Part shown: one piece after another, positions 35,999 to 47,934 of the stretch
How positions within the stretch are numbered: position 1 is the first letter of the stretch
Layout: every line of letters begins with the position of its first letter
Source of the DNA: Castor canadensis
Taxonomy: Eukaryota; Chordata; Mammalia; Rodentia; Castoridae
DNA length: 64,000 nucleotides
Direction: 5' to 3'
Assembly: GCF_047511655.1 (NCBI RefSeq)
Contig: NC_133399.1
Coordinates: 2,855,333-2,919,332 of the forward strand
Program-made: the position numbers and the translations under genes
The notes under the pieces: model-generated
Told to the model about the DNA's origin: nothing
Database searches by the model: none
What the model saw: the letters and a program-made list of their open reading frames with translations, nothing else

Positions 35999-36027
35999 AA
36001 CCAAAAATGACCACAAGGATCCTAGCA

Positions 36028-36225
36028 GTGACATCTCCTCCCTCTAAACCTAGGTCTACTGGGGAGACTGATGTCAGGATGACAGTCAAAATCAGCTTAG
36101 AAAAATTGTATACCAGACCCCATTTCCAAAATAACCAGAGCAAATTAGACTGGAGATATAGTTCAAGTAGTTGAGCACTGCTCTGTAAATGCAAAACTAT
36201 GATTTAAAACCTCAGTCTCCCAAAA
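36028..36225 (+). repeat. SINE, diverged
   Basis: CTACTGGGGAGACTGATGTC...GACCCCATTTCCAAAA, then GATATAGTTCAAGTAGTTGA and GATTTAAAACCTCAGTCTCC. Confidence 0.6.
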
Positions 36226-37039
36226 TTAAACAAGTAACAAGGAAACAAGACCAAGATGATCACAGGAGAAAGCTGATCTTGCCAATCTCCATGTCTGTCC
36301 ACTCCCAATCTATTTCTTCTCCTGTTTTTTCCTCTTTGAGAGCAAATAGCCTTTCTGCCTTGAGATGCCTACATACCTTATTTTTGGGACTTTCCCCCTA
36401 GAGTAATATTGTTTTCATTAAAAAACAATATTCTAAAAACCACCAGTGGACAATTACCAGTTAAGTCAGGAAGGGCAAAGGTGTCCCTTGAACTCAGAAG
36501 CCAACCACGTGCACATGTGGATTTGCATTTCCAATGAATCTGACAATGTTCAGATGGAAGGGATTCATGGAAATTTGGGGACTTATTGGTAGCACTAGAA
36601 GCACTGCATTGAGAGGACACAACATAAAGTTTAGCCCAGGCTTCTCTTGAACCTGGTGGTCTCAAAGGGAAGCTAGGTCTCAGAAAGTAGTCATGGAGAC
36701 ACTGCACAGGAGCTCCCTGTCCCAGCACAAACTCCAGAAGTACTCGGAAGGCTCCCCAGTGACCAAAGTCTGCAGGATAGGAATTTGCAGACAGAGTCTC
36801 CCAGCAGGGCTGTGGGCTGGGATGAAGTCGCCTCACAGGGACACAGAAAGGGGCTCAAGGCTCCTGGCCCACTGCCACCCTCCAAGGCTGCAGTGGACCT
36901 AAGGCCCCAACCACGAGATCAGGGCGCAGACTCCAAAATGGACAGGGACCAGTCAAAACCACCACTGTTCCTGGGTCCAGCCGTCCCTCCACACAGCACT
37001 GCAGATGCCCAGCCGCCCTCTCACCATTTCCCGCTTCTG

Positions 37040-37260
37040 ACGCATCCAGGTGACGTCCCTATGGTCCTGCAGTCAGAAGATTTCACACAGCTGCTAAGCT
37101 GTGAAGCCTGAGCAACGTCCCACCAGCAGGCGCATGCAAATATGGTAATAATGGGGAAGGCAACGTGAATCGCCTAACACCGTCGCTCCTCATTGGACGG
37201 GAGGTGCAGACGATTAAACAGCCGCTCTGATTGGCTAATGGGTACAGGTCCCACCTCCAA
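37040..37260 (-). promoter_or_regulatory. CpG-bearing promoter-like core with paired CCAAT boxes
   Basis: Inside copy A. Two inverted CCAAT boxes lie 38 bp apart (ATTGG at 37192-37196 and 37230-37234), so the sense CCAAT is on the minus strand. Downstream on that strand are an octamer ATGCAAAT (37134-37141, written on plus) and a CRE-like TGACGTCC (37051-37058). CpGs are frequent (CGCC, CCGTCGC, GGACGG, ACGAT, GCCGC), in contrast to the rest of the window. Transcription would run toward lower coordinates. No TATA box is seen. What it drives is unknown. Confidence 0.5.
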
Positions 37261-37360
37261 GCCCTTAACTGACATGGTTTGGGGAGATTTTGGTGTGTTG
37301 AATGAGTGAGTTTAAAATGACTGAATTCCGCAGCCCTTGCCAAATCAGACTTCCTTTTTT

Positions 37361-37801
37361 TGGGTCTAGAGACCTAAAGCAGATGAGTGACTATCCCACT
37401 CCCATGAGGAGTTAGAAGTCTGCATTCCTTCATCCTAAAGAATAGATACAGAGTTTCGTAAATCTGCCAAGGGCCTGATAAACAAAATGCAAGGTTGTTC
37501 CCCCCCACACACACCCCACCCCGCCAATAAGGGGTAAACAGGCCAGCTCATCTAAGAAAGCCTGCAAATCCATGGCCAATGAGAAAAACCCACCTAACCC
37601 AGAGCTGGGACGGCCATAAAAGCCCCAGCCTGAACAGCAAGCTACCGGATTCCAGGCTCCGCTACTCTTCTCCAGCTGCAGCATTTCCCTTCTCTCTAAT
37701 ACATCCTACTTTATATACCAGCTTTGGCACTTCATTCAGTTGCCTCAAGAGCCAGTTCTCTGGCCTGTGAAGGCAAGAATCCTGGACACCAGCACTTAAC
37801 A
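37361..37801 (+). repeat. Solo LTR, class I type
   Basis: TGGGTCTAGA to CTTAACA (TG...CA, 441 bp). It contains GGCCAATGAG (CCAAT at about 37573), GGCCATAAAAGCCCC (TATA-like at about 37614) and TCTCTAATACATCC near 37694 in the poly(A) position. It inverts to match 749-1191. It is absent from the equivalent position of copy B, which runs straight through near 48720, so it inserted after that duplication. Confidence 0.8.
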
Positions 37802-38492
37802 CTTTGTTGCAGATCTGTTTTAGTTTGTGGGATAACTACATTCAGCAGAACTTGTCCTTTCCGTCTGGATCTGGCACCTGGCTCTTATCATACTCGCTGA
37901 AATCTTCCAGCATACTCCTCCTGCAAATGGGACAAGTTATTCTCAAAAACCTCAGGCTCAATATCCTATGGAAAAAACTCATCATGTCAGCTAAGGAGGG
38001 GAGACTCAGGAAGGCTAAGACACAAGAAGTCAATGCACAGAAGATGCTCAAACTCTGCACACTGGAATAAAGCAGATGACCAGGGCTTTCTCACACATCA
38101 TGTTACAATTGAACCATTTTCACACAAGAAAATAAAATCACATTACCAAAGAAGTTATATTTCATGGATGGAGATAAAGAAGTTATATGGCAATTATATT
38201 CCACTAAAGATTCAAGATGAATAAAAAGGAGGCTAGGCTCAAGAAATAGAGTGCCTGATTGAGAAGCATGAAAGAATGGAAAGGACACTGTGTACAACCT
38301 CTGACAAGGATGCTGTGTTGCCCAAGATCACAAGTAAAACCCACTTTCATGACTTTAAACAGATTTCCCAGCGTGAGGACTACCGTGATTCCTGAAAGGG
38401 AGCCCTAAATTTCGTAAGTCCCTACTGATGATCAGGAAACCTCAGAATTTAACTGTTGTATTCTATCAAGCTTTTGTACCCTTTTTCTATGG

Positions 38493-39773
38493 AAAAATAT
38501 CTCCTTTTTTTTTGATGGTATAGTTTTTTTTTTATTTATTTTATTTTATTATTCATATGTGCATACAAGGCTTGGGTCATTTCTCCCCCCTGCCCCCACC
38601 CCCTCCCTTACCACCCACTCTGCCCCCTCACTTGCCCATTTCTTTATTGGTTCATTAGTTTTGGGAGAATTTAGTTTTTTAAGTTCCCTATATATTCTGG
38701 TTATCAGTCCTTTGTCTGATGTATAGCTGGCAAATATTTTCTCCCACTCTGTGGGTGTTCTCTTCAGTTTAGAGACCATTTCTTTTGTTGAGCAGAAGCT
38801 TTTTAGCTTTATGAGGTCCCATTTATCTATGCTATCTCTTAGTTGCTGTGCTGCTGGGGTTTCATTGAGAAAGTTCTTACCTATACTTACTAACTCCAGA
38901 GTATTTCCTACTCCTTCCTGTATCAACTTTAGAGTTCGGGGTCTGAATTAAGATCCTTGATCCATTTTGAGTTAATCTTGGTATAGGGTGATATACATGG
39001 ATCTAGTTTCAGTTTTTTGCAGACTGCTAACCAGTTTTCCCAGCAGCTTTTGTTGAAGGGGCTGCTATTTCTCCATCCTATATTTTTAGCTCCTTTGTCA
39101 AAGACAAGTTGGTTATAGTTGTGTGGCTTCATATCTGGGTCCTCTATTCTGTTCCACTGGTCTTCATGTCTGTTTTTGTGTCAGTACCATGCTGTTTTTA
39201 TTGTTATTGCTTTGTAATATAGTTTGAAGTCAGGTATTGTGATACCTCCTGCATAGTTCTTTTGACTGAGTATTACCTTGGCTATTCGTGGCCTCTTGTG
39301 TTTCCATATAAATTTCACGGTAGATTTTTCAATCTCTTTAATGAATGTCATTGGAATTTTGATGGGAATTGCATTAAACATGTAGATTACTTTTGGGAGT
39401 ATCGACATTTTTACTATGTTGATTCTACCAATCCATGAGCATGGGAGATCTCTCCATTTTCTATAGTCTTCCTCAATCTCTTTCTTCAGAAGTGTATAGT
39501 TTTCCTTGTAGAGGTCTTTCACATCTTTTGTTAGGTTTACACCTAGGTATTTGATTTTTTTTTTGAGGCTATTGTAAATGGAATTTTTTTCATACATTCT
39601 TTTTCAGTTTGCTCATTGTTAGTGTATAGAAATGCTAATGATTTTTCTATGTTGATTTTATATCCTGCTACCTTGCTATAGCTATTGATGCTATCTAGAA
39701 GCTTCTGATTAGAGTTTTTTGGGTCTTTAAGGTATAGGATCATGTCATCTGCAATTAGGGATAAAATATCTCC
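38493..39773 (-). mobile_element. LINE-1, 5'-truncated, antisense, with target-site duplication
   Basis: AAAATATCTCC is found at 38494-38504 and 39763-39773. The element starts with a T run (poly(A) on the minus strand) at 38505, then the 3' UTR shared with the 60-bp insertion at 7863, then ORF2 codons, and is cut off in the RT domain. It lies in the upstream flank of duplicon copy A. Confidence 0.9.
38640..39762 (-). pseudogene. L1 ORF2 C-terminal half, frameshifted and internally deleted
   Basis: Minus-strand pieces in order: [16 protein letters not shown] (start of element), [46 protein letters not shown] and EMVSKLKRTPTEWEKIFASY, broken by several frameshifts and stops. After NEPIKKWA the sequence jumps into the G-rich 3' UTR, so the last ~90 codons of ORF2, including the zinc-knuckle end present in the L1 at 18140-18290, are deleted. 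Confidence 0.88.
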
Positions 39774-39799
39774 CTTCTACAGTTAAATATTGATGAAAG

Positions 39800-40200
39800 A
39801 GAAAACCTCACTTCAGACTCTTGAAGAAACTGTAAATGCATAATTCAGCTTAAATGTTGCTTTCCTAAAAGCCAGACAGTCACTGATATTTCTCTGTATG
39901 TAAATTGCCTGATCTTTCTCAAGGGTATCAATCCATTTCAAACCAAACACCGAGGAGAAAACAGTCCCAGGACAACCAGACTTATAACCTCAGTAAGGAT
40001 AGAATTCTCAACCTCATTCACATGTAGTTCATCTGTTTTCATTTTCAGCAGGTTCATACTGTCAACACTCCTCTGCAAATACCAAATGTTGATTTCTATA
40101 GATTTACATTAGTGAAGTTTTCAGCTACAGATCAGAACATGGCATATCTTTGTGAATATTCCATTGGATCATGAAGAGACTGTTACTCTGTTATCAGCTT
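39800..40200 (+). repeat. Duplicon segment X, copy 2
   Basis: Matches 22240-22640 in the same orientation; see there. It is the continuation of copy A beyond the L1. Confidence 0.75.
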
Positions 40201-40334
40201 TGGGCTGATAAATCCTATGAAAATAATTGAATCTGGTCGGTAGATAAGGTTTTTGAGTTTGTCTTTTCATTACTGATTTCTGCCTTCTTAATCTGTCACT
40301 AACTGGTGTGTTGAAATGTTCAAATAATTTATTT

Positions 40335-40520
40335 GTGGGACTGGAGTTTCAACTCAGGGCTTCACACTTACAAAGTAGGAAGTGTACCACTTGAGCCACA
40401 TGTCCAGTCCATTTTGCTCTGGTTATTTTGGAGATGAGGTCTTGAAGACTATTTGCCCTGGTGGGCCTGAATTGTCAAACCTCTGATCTCAGCCTCCCAA
40501 GAAGGTAACATTACAGGTAG
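40335..40520 (-). repeat. SINE, antisense, near full length
   Basis: GGAGTTTCAACTCAGGGCTT, GTGTACCACTTGAGCCACAT, TTTTGCTCTGGTTATTTTGG, CTGATCTCAGCCTCCCAAGA. Confidence 0.85.
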
Positions 40521-40767
40521 GAGAGAGAAGTGCAAAGCTCAAAGGACTTATTGATTGATGGTTTCATTGCAGTCTGATAAGCTTTTGTTTTCTTGTAATT
40601 TGTAACACTGCTCATCTTCATATCTATTAAGGACTATTATATTTTCAACAGCAGCTGACTGCCTTATCAGAATGTATTCCAAATGTCTCTTATAATATCC
40701 ATTAACATAAATTCTGACTTGTCTTTACTTAAAATTTGTGCCAATTTATACTTTTGATAGGTTAATT

Positions 40768-40965
40768 TTGCAGTACTTGGGTTTGAACTCAGGGTTTCAC
40801 ACTTGCTAGGCAGATGACCACTTTAGAGTCTACATCAGCCCTTTTATGTGTTGGGTATTATTGAGAAAAGGTCTGGCAAACTGAAATTACCAAGGATAAC
40901 TTTGAACAGTATCCTCCTTAACACTACCTCAAAAGTAGCTAGGATTACAGGAGGGAGCCACCAGT
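40768..40965 (-). repeat. SINE, antisense
   Basis: GCAGTACTTGGGTTTGAACT, CACTTGCTAGGCAGATGACC and the left half AAAAGTAGCTAGGATTACAG. Confidence 0.8.
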
Positions 40966-41159
40966 CCTTGGCTCTAACTTCTTGTTTCAATTGTACTCTC
41001 CCTGTGTTCCATTCTGTTTTCACTGTTAAGATATCAAATATACTTTTTTCCTACTTTTTATATTTTCTTTCCTTCACTTTGTAATATATATTTGCAATTT
41101 ATTTTGGTGTACTTTCCTTCTCTTCTTTCCTGTGTGTTTATATATGTGTTACTATAGGT

Positions 41160-41400
41160 TTATCCCAAGGCCTTGTAGTTACTAGGCAAGCTTCCTGGTG
41201 GTGAGCTACATCCATAAGATTTTTTATTTTGAGTCAGAATCTCACTAAATGGCCCTCACTGTCATCCAATTGATAATCTCTGTGAAACATCCTCCTCAAT
41301 AGCTAAGCACCACAACTGAATATTTCATCACTTTTTGGTGATTCTGACATTTGAACTTGGGCCTATCACTTCCTAGGCAGGTACATCAAAGTTCAGATAG
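41160..41400 (-). repeat. SINE fragments, antisense, degraded
   Basis: TTACTAGGCAAGCTTCCTGG...GAGCTACATCC and GACATTTGAACTTGGGCCTA...CCTAGGCAGGTACA are two tail-like pieces. Confidence 0.5.
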
Positions 41401-41921
41401 TCACTTTCAAATATCAGTACACAGCTTCAGAGTCAATGCAGGTATCTTGAAATGCTTGAGTTCTTGCTCCCATCTCTAATTTAGTTGTTCTCATTCATCA
41501 TTTCCTTTTCAGCAACTGTAAGGACCCAGTATAATGTTGTAATTTTTCATTTTTGACATTTATATGTGGTAACAAATGTGAATAATTGATTTTGGAGTCA
41601 GAAGGCATGGCCTAAGTGTTAGCTGTTGTGACTAGCAAACGTGAATCCCTAACTCCAAACACCAGTATGCCCAAGGGAGAGAAAGGATTTAGTGTATCTT
41701 CATTTTAGCACTCTTTCTTTGTCTGGTCTTTATTTATAACCACTTTTTCCTTCTCTCCAAACACTCATTTCAATTTTTGCAATGCTGGTGTACAGATGAT
41801 ATAGTCTGTAAATATTATTCAATTCAACTTCTTTAGGAAGAGGTGTGAAACCACAGAGAGCTGTCAAAAGACAAGAGTCTCAAAATCCAAGTCATCTCTT
41901 AAATGTGAGGAGGAGGTGTGT

Positions 41922-42002
41922 GCTGGAGGTATGGCTCAAGCAGTAGGGCACCAGGTTTGCAAATGCAAAACCCTGAGTTCAAACCCCAATCCCACCAAAA
42001 AG
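41922..42002 (+). repeat. SINE, ID-like tail (shared by both Y copies)
   Basis: GTATGGCTCAAGCAGTAGGG...GAGTTCAAACCCCAATCCCA. Its inverted counterpart is at 63020-63105, so it predates the duplication. Confidence 0.85.
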
Positions 42003-42204
42003 TGTGAAATATGTCTTTGTTGGTTGCATTAACTAAATACTGAAAAGCATCAATTATAAGATGATTTTGGAAAGGATGGCAAAAAAATGAAGTGCCTGAA
42101 ATCATAATTCTTGATGCAGTGCAAAGAAAAGGGTGTTTATTTGTGTAAACTTTGATGATAGTGTGCCAAGAATAAGATTATCATTCAGAAAAATATTGTG
42201 TGCT

Positions 42205-42490
42205 GGTTATTGATGGCTCATCCTGTCATCTCACCTACTCAGAAGACAAGGATTGGAAAGATCTTGGGTTGAGACCAACCTGGGAAAAAAGTTAATGAAA
42301 CTCTGTATGGTGGTATGTGCTTATAATTCCACCAACCTGGGAGGCATTTTTGGAAGAATTATAGTCTGAGGCAGCCATGGGCAAAATGGGAGACCCTACC
42401 TGGAAAATAACTAAAATAGCACTACAGAGCATGGCACTTGTTAGAAGCCTGGCTAAGAAAGTACGAGTCCCTGTGTTCAACTGATTACTG
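42205..42490 (+). repeat. SINE, composite and diverged
   Basis: Two left-half-like pieces (TCATCTCACCTACTCAGAAG and TGCTTATAATTCCACCAACC) and a late tail GAAGCCTGGCTAAGAAAGTA. Confidence 0.55.
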
Positions 42491-42539
42491 CCAAAAATAG
42501 AGAAATAAAGACATACCATATTGGGAATGGGCACAAAAT

Positions 42540-43610
42540 CTGTTTGGAGGCAGTGAGGGAAAGTCTTTATTCACCCCACCTCTTTTTTTACATGAAAGAG
42601 CTTCATTTTGACACTCTTGATAGTGCACAGTGTATAGAACATTCATTAGAAAACTATGAATGTTATCTGAACACAAAATACCTACTAGATCAGAATGGAT
42701 GCCAACATCAGGGGGCCTGAAGAAAGTGGGTTTGAGTTTGTTGATCTTGGTACATGAACAATATGGTTTATATTTATTGTAGAAAATGAAATTACCAAGG
42801 AATCCACCTTCCAAATGGACATGATTTAGGGAACTAAAAGACAACTCAAAGTATCCTGGAAGATTCAAGTGCACTAGAAAAAAGTTTATTTTATTTTATT
42901 TGTAAAATGTGTGACTAACAGCATACTACATTGTTTGGTTAAAATTTTTGTTAGGACCATCAACTTGCCTTATTTTGTACATAGGAAGAACTATTGTATA
43001 TTGTTTTTTCTAACAATGGTTATTTTTGTCTTAAAGTCTCTTAATAAGTTTGACACTGATTCTACATGTCAATACTTTAAAAATGGTCATAGACCTGTTG
43101 ATACATAATACATTTAGCTTAAGTTGAGTTTACAGATGAGTCTGTTGTACTTTTGTCATGCATGTATTTTTTAACATATGTATGGCAAGTTGGTATATAA
43201 AAAGATAATGTTGCAGTCATAAAGTATTACAGACAATGATGATTCATGGTATAAATCTTTGTGTACCTCATTTTAAAATTATCTGCCCTGAAGTTTTACA
43301 AACTACTTTCTAAATTTGAAAATTCCTGTGGTGTGTACATAACATATGATGACCCCTGAGACCCTAAAAGCTGTATGGCCATGATGGACATGAAATGACC
43401 TGCAGCTTATGAGATCTGAAGCACAATCTTTACCCAGAAAATATGTTAATTTGAAGCTACTTGGACTTGGGAATAAACCATGTACCAGTGTTTCCATGAG
43501 GTATATTGTTGGATCAAAAAAGATTGCAGTAAGAAGCCAGTTCACTGAATCCTAGTCAGAGTAATTCCATCTTTCAGAAATGCAACATTTAGGTCTTTGT
43601 AATGAGGCTG
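42540..43610. other. Non-coding, unassigned
   Basis: Minus-strand frames of 80 and 129 codons occur but show no domain or conservation within the window. Confidence 0.4.
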
Positions 43611-43614
43611 AAGC

Positions 43615-43705
43615 CAACAAGCCAAGTGGGGCTCAAGTGAGAGAATGCTTGCCTTGTTACTGAGAAGCCCTGAGATCAAACCCAGTACCATCTAATAAAT
43701 AAATA
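43615..43705 (+). repeat. SINE, ID-like tail
   Basis: GGCTCAAGTGAGAGAATGCT...GAGATCAAACCCAGTACCAT then ATAAATAAATAAA. Confidence 0.8.
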
Positions 43706-43709
43706 AAGC

Positions 43710-44735
43710 CATCTTTTCCAAAATTTGATATTATTTGCTGAGAACAGGAACATCCCCTATAAGTGCAAAGACTGCATATATGTATGTATGTTTGCCAGTA
43801 AATAGTGTTATCTGTGCCTGAGTTCTCTGAATCTATAATAATTTATTTAACAGCAGTGTGTCAGTGTAAGGTCAGGGTTGCAATAATTTTGCTGTAGACC
43901 TAGAGCCATAAAACACTAATGCTGTGGGGTGTCAATTGATATCTGTAAGCTGTTCTCCATGTTCTCTGTACCACCTGATAAATCCAATTACTGATCATTC
44001 TGTCTTTGGTGGAGTCCTTCCTTAGGCTGTTGGTGCTATCACAATTCAGAGGTGTACATTTCTTTTACCTCTTCCTGGAAATTATAACACCTGTTATCCA
44101 AAGGTTTACATTCTGCTGTTTTACTTTACATTGGTCTGAATGTAAATGGAAAATTCCTGGATATAAAATTTTGAATGTTCCATGCTGATAATGTCACAAA
44201 ATGTGGCATCAACTCCATCAGTTACCTTACTTCATTACATCACTGAAATGCTGCCTGATGGTACTATTTTGGGATACTGAATAGCAGGGAAATGGTACAC
44301 TGAGGCTTTTTTAGGAAGCAATGTTTATTAGCATGCTGGCAGCAACTCTGGATTCACATCTAAAGACTGAGCCCTGAAAATAAAGGGACCTTTCCTTATA
44401 CACCATTCTAAGCAAGGTAGAGAAGCAAGAAACAAAGTTTAAACCAGTGTGGTTACATACTATCTCACTGGATATCATTTTCTCAGTGCTAAGTGACCTT
44501 CATATTCAGATTCTCTAAGTTTTATCTCCCAGCTATGTCCTTCCCTCCTCCTTGTTACATTATCAGAACACAAACTTGCTTGCTTTTTTTCTTGGCCCTC
44601 CTCTGTGCTTCATTATATCATCAAAGAGGAAGAAGAGTGAATACAATAAAATGTGATAATTGAAAGAGATGGAGAACAGATTCACAAACTTTTATTAGTA
44701 AATTTTAATTGCATAATAGTTATATTTGATCTTTA
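43710..44735. other. Non-coding, unassigned
   Basis: No gene, RNA or clear element is seen. Confidence 0.4.
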
Positions 44736-44737
44736 GT

Positions 44738-44935
44738 TGATGGCAGTGGTGACTCAACACCTATAATCCTAGCTACTCCAGAAGCAGAGATCAAGGGGAA
44801 CACAGTTGGAATCCAGCCAAAGGAAATAGTTCACAAGACTCTGTCTTGAAAAATTCCACCACAAAAAAAAGGCTGATGGAGTGACTCAAGGTGTAGGCCC
44901 TGACACCAAGCATGAGTACTGCACAAAAAAAAAGA
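44738..44935 (+). repeat. SINE, near full length
   Basis: GGTGACTCAACACCTATAAT...CACCACAAAAAAAAGGCTGA...GACTCAAGGTGTAGGCCCTG...GCATGAGTACTGCACAAAA; well preserved. Confidence 0.85.
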
Positions 44936-46295
44936 TGGAAGGTGAGTACAGTTTAACATATATTGTGAGACACAGAGCCCATTCTCAAACTTTTAAAGTG
45001 TTTTTAGTATAATAGTTATTTCATCATTATGTGTTCATTCTAATCTCTCAATGCACATAATTTTTAAAAATATCATAGATGTGTATAATTGAAAGCAGAG
45101 TATGTACAGTCTTAAATATGACCACTCTGAGGAATTTGCTAGCAAGTCCTTGGAATATATCATCCTCGGATAAGTAGGTATTGTAGCTTTTACTTGTAAT
45201 TTGAATACATAAAGGAACATCACTCATGTCAGACTATCTTCCTTACTGACCAGGACAGGGTGATAGGGTAGAATTTGATAGAGGTGACAGCCAGAGCTGT
45301 GGAATTGGTGGTGAAGACATGGAAAATGTACATTGCTCAAAAGAAACCATCTTCCATTCCTAAAGTACATTGTGTTAATTCAGGGAACCCTTCTGATGTT
45401 TCCCCCAGATTCTGTGCTCCCTGTCCCCTACCTTGAAGTCCATGCACTAAAGGCATCTCTTTTTCAGCCCAGTCTCCCTGAAAATGAGGGCTTCTCAGCA
45501 GGGCCAGTGGCTAAAGTCTCCCTGGGGAAAGTGAGTGGCAGACAGCTTTTGTTGTGTACAGGAGGAGGCAGTGGAGTCCACATTCCTGAATGACTCTAAG
45601 TCCATGATGAACACTGCAGACTGTGGAGAGAACCATTTCTCCTCCAGGGTGTTCTTGAGTAGAGTTCATGGTGATGCCCTGTGCAGAAGAACACAATAAA
45701 GACAAATCACACAGCTAAAGTTCAAGGTGACTCTGGGTCTGATCCCTCCACCTGATGTTACCTACAGGTAACATTAGACAGTATCAAATATCAGAGACTG
45801 CCATTTTTGGCCACTTATTGGACTGTAGACAAACTGGAGAGTGAGCATGGGAGAGAAGGTGCAAGGACATAATGTGTAGAGTCACATGGCCTGAGGTGAG
45901 GGTGGAGGGCTGATGAGAAGACAGTCCTCCAGCTTGGGAGTCTCCCTGGGCCCTTTGCCCATTCTTTGTGCCTTCTAATTTGGTCTGCCTATGGCTAACT
46001 GCAGCTGCTCTCCCTGTGATTTTTCTTCTGGTGGTGATTCTAGTGTTTAGGGAATATTAGGATGTGTTGAGAGAGATCTTCTGATGTCATGGCATGAAGT
46101 AGGCAGTAGATTTAGTAACATTCAGTGGGTGGATGCCAAGGGTACTGCTAAACATCATGCAGTGCTCAGAACATCCCCAACAAGAACTATCCAGCCTCAA
46201 ATGTTACTAGTGCTGAGGTTGAGAACCCTCCTAGGCCCATCGTGCCTGTGCTGCTGTGACTTCTCTTATCCTTACTAGACTATACAGTATGGATA
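44935..46295. other. Non-coding, unassigned
   Basis: No recognisable gene. Plus-strand frames of 86 codons (45333) and 64 codons (46084) have no domain features. Confidence 0.4.
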
Positions 46296-46299
46296 CATG

Positions 46300-46480
46300 T
46301 GTATTTTTTGGTCCTGAGGTAGAACTCAGGTCTTTGGCAGACTATGCAACCACTGTATCTCTGAGTTATAGTCTCAGCCTCATGTACATGTGTTTGTAAG
46401 ATAAGGATTCACTGTGGTCTGGTTGTCCTTGAACTCATGATCCTCCTGCCTCTGTTCCTCAAGTACAGCCAGGGGTCAAT
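46300..46480 (-). repeat. SINE, antisense, diverged
   Basis: GGTCCTGAGGTAGAACTCAG, TCCTTGAACTCATGATCCTC, CTGCCTCTGTTCCTCAAGTA. Confidence 0.65.
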
Positions 46481-46639
46481 ATGCAAAGCAAAAGAACAAT
46501 TTTGAAATCATGCATGAAATACAGGGTATGTGTATACTGTCCATGTTCTCTTCCTCTGATCTCCTAACCCTGTCCTCATGTACATATATTTTCAATGTAT
46601 GCAAATGGACTTATATGAGTGTTCACTCAGGTTTGTTTC

Positions 46640-46830
46640 TTTTGTGGTCCTGGGGTTTGCACTCAGGGCCTCATGTGTGCTATGGAGGTGCTGTACAACT
46701 TGAGCCAGTCATCAGCCCTGTTTTTATGTTGGGTATTTTTGAGATAAGATCTCAAGATGTATTTGTCTGGGACTGATTTTGAACTGCTGACCCTGCTGAT
46801 CTCTGCCTCCTGAATAGATATTATTACAGG
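46640..46830 (-). repeat. SINE, antisense, full length
   Basis: GGTCCTGGGGTTTGCACTCA, CAACTTGAGCCAGTCATCAG, GTATTTTTGAGATAAGATCT, CTCTGCCTCCTGAATAG. Confidence 0.85.
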
Positions 46831-47930
46831 AAATGACATTCTCACCTGGAAAAAATTTTTCATTTACTAAAATTGTTTTCAATTTTGATTAAATTTTGTC
46901 GTGGACATCTCATTCCTGTCATGGCCTCCATTGTTTGCTTTTGCCACATCACACTGCTTTCTTCCCAATCACATTCCAGTTATCTTCTCCCTGACATTGT
47001 TGAAATAATTGCCATGGGACTCATTCTTTTATATACTTCCTCACAAACATGTATGCCAGTGTATACAATGTGCAAATGTAAATTCTTATCACCTCCCATT
47101 CAGTGTTCTACCCGTAATGCTGGAGGATTACTTAGACCTCTAGTATTACCGATTCTTCACATTTTGAATATAGCAAACATCACTGATATGTTGTGCTATT
47201 CAAATGCTGTTATGTACAATAACTGATAAGGGAAATGATGATGGAGCAAGCACTCTCACTTCAAATCCCAATCCCACCAAAAAAAGTTTCATTTAAACCC
47301 TTTAACATAGCATTAAGTGACAGATCAAGGAGGCAGAAAATCAGTAATGATAAAGTTTAACCCCAAAACCTTGTCAACCAACTGAATTCAAATATTGCCA
47401 TAGAATTTATAAGCCCAAAACTTCAGAATAAGAATCTTTTCATGAATGAATGGAATATTCACAAAGATACAACATGTTCTGAGCTATATAGAGCATGTAC
47501 CTTAACTAATGTAAATTTATAGAAAGCAATGGCTGGGATGAACTGAAGAGTGTTGACCCTGTGAAGCTGCAAAGTCACTGAAAGCAGATGAACCACATGA
47601 GCTTGAGGTTGAGAGTTCTGTCCTTTCTGAAGTTATAACCTTGGATGTCATAGGACTGTTTTCTCCACAGTGCTTTGTGTGATGTGGAAATGTATTCTGG
47701 AGGAAGACCAAACTACCTACATATGGAAAAAAAATCAAAGAATATCAGGGGTTTTCAAAGCAATCTTAAGTGTACTTACACATTTATAGTTACTTAGTGT
47801 TACCATCTTAAAATGTCTGAAGTCAGATTTTTTTCTCTGATCATTTTTTCTGTATATAAGGAGGAAAGTTTTTTCAATAGGAGGAGTGATTAAGAAGGGC
47901 CTATGAATTCAGTGAGATAAATCCTTACGT
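46830..47930. other. Non-coding, unassigned
   Basis: A plus-strand frame of 117 codons (46873-47226) has no recognisable domain and no conserved copy here. Confidence 0.4.
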
Positions 47931-47934
47931 TTCA

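Larger units (their letters stand above)
36370..38480 (-). repeat. Promoter-like duplicon, copy A (inverted partner of 47935-49565)
   Basis: The reverse complement of 36430-36490 matches 49445-49505 almost word for word (ATGTGGTTGGCTTCTGAGT-type, then CTTTGCCCTTCCTGACTTAA). Further collinear blocks in inverted order pair 36530-36600 with 49345-49430, 37330-37355 with 48725-48760, 37840-38030 with 48500-48680, and 38330-38400 with 47965-48030. Copy A is interrupted by a solo LTR at 37361-37801 that copy B lacks. The 152-codon minus-strand frame at 36378-36836 is not preserved in copy B. Confidence 0.85.
41760..42540 (+). repeat. Inverted duplicon Y, copy 1
   Basis: Reverse complement of 62520-63200. 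Shared blocks: ATTCAATTxxACTxxxTTAGGAAGAGGTGT, AAAATCCAAGTCATCTxTTAAATGTGAGGAGGAG, ACTGAAAAxxATCAATTATAAGATGATTTTG, GAAGTGCCTGAAATCA and ACCCTACCTGxAAAATAACTAAAATAGCACTA-type. It includes SINEs common to both copies. Confidence 0.85.

Noticed and set aside
26000..36000. KRAB exon for the zinc-finger locus
   Set aside because: I looked on the minus strand for a KRAB-A-like segment (the DVMLENY-type box) and found none I could defend.
36378..36836. 152-codon minus-strand frame next to the CpG-bearing core
   Set aside because: Tempting as a first coding exon, but the frame is not kept in the inverted copy at 47.9-49.6 kb and shows no domain. GC-rich sequence alone lengthens open frames.
37842..38060. 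72-codon frame similar to the one at 48491-48685
   Set aside because: The similarity simply follows DNA-level homology of the duplicon. Substitutions do not favour synonymous positions by eye, and the frames end at different places.
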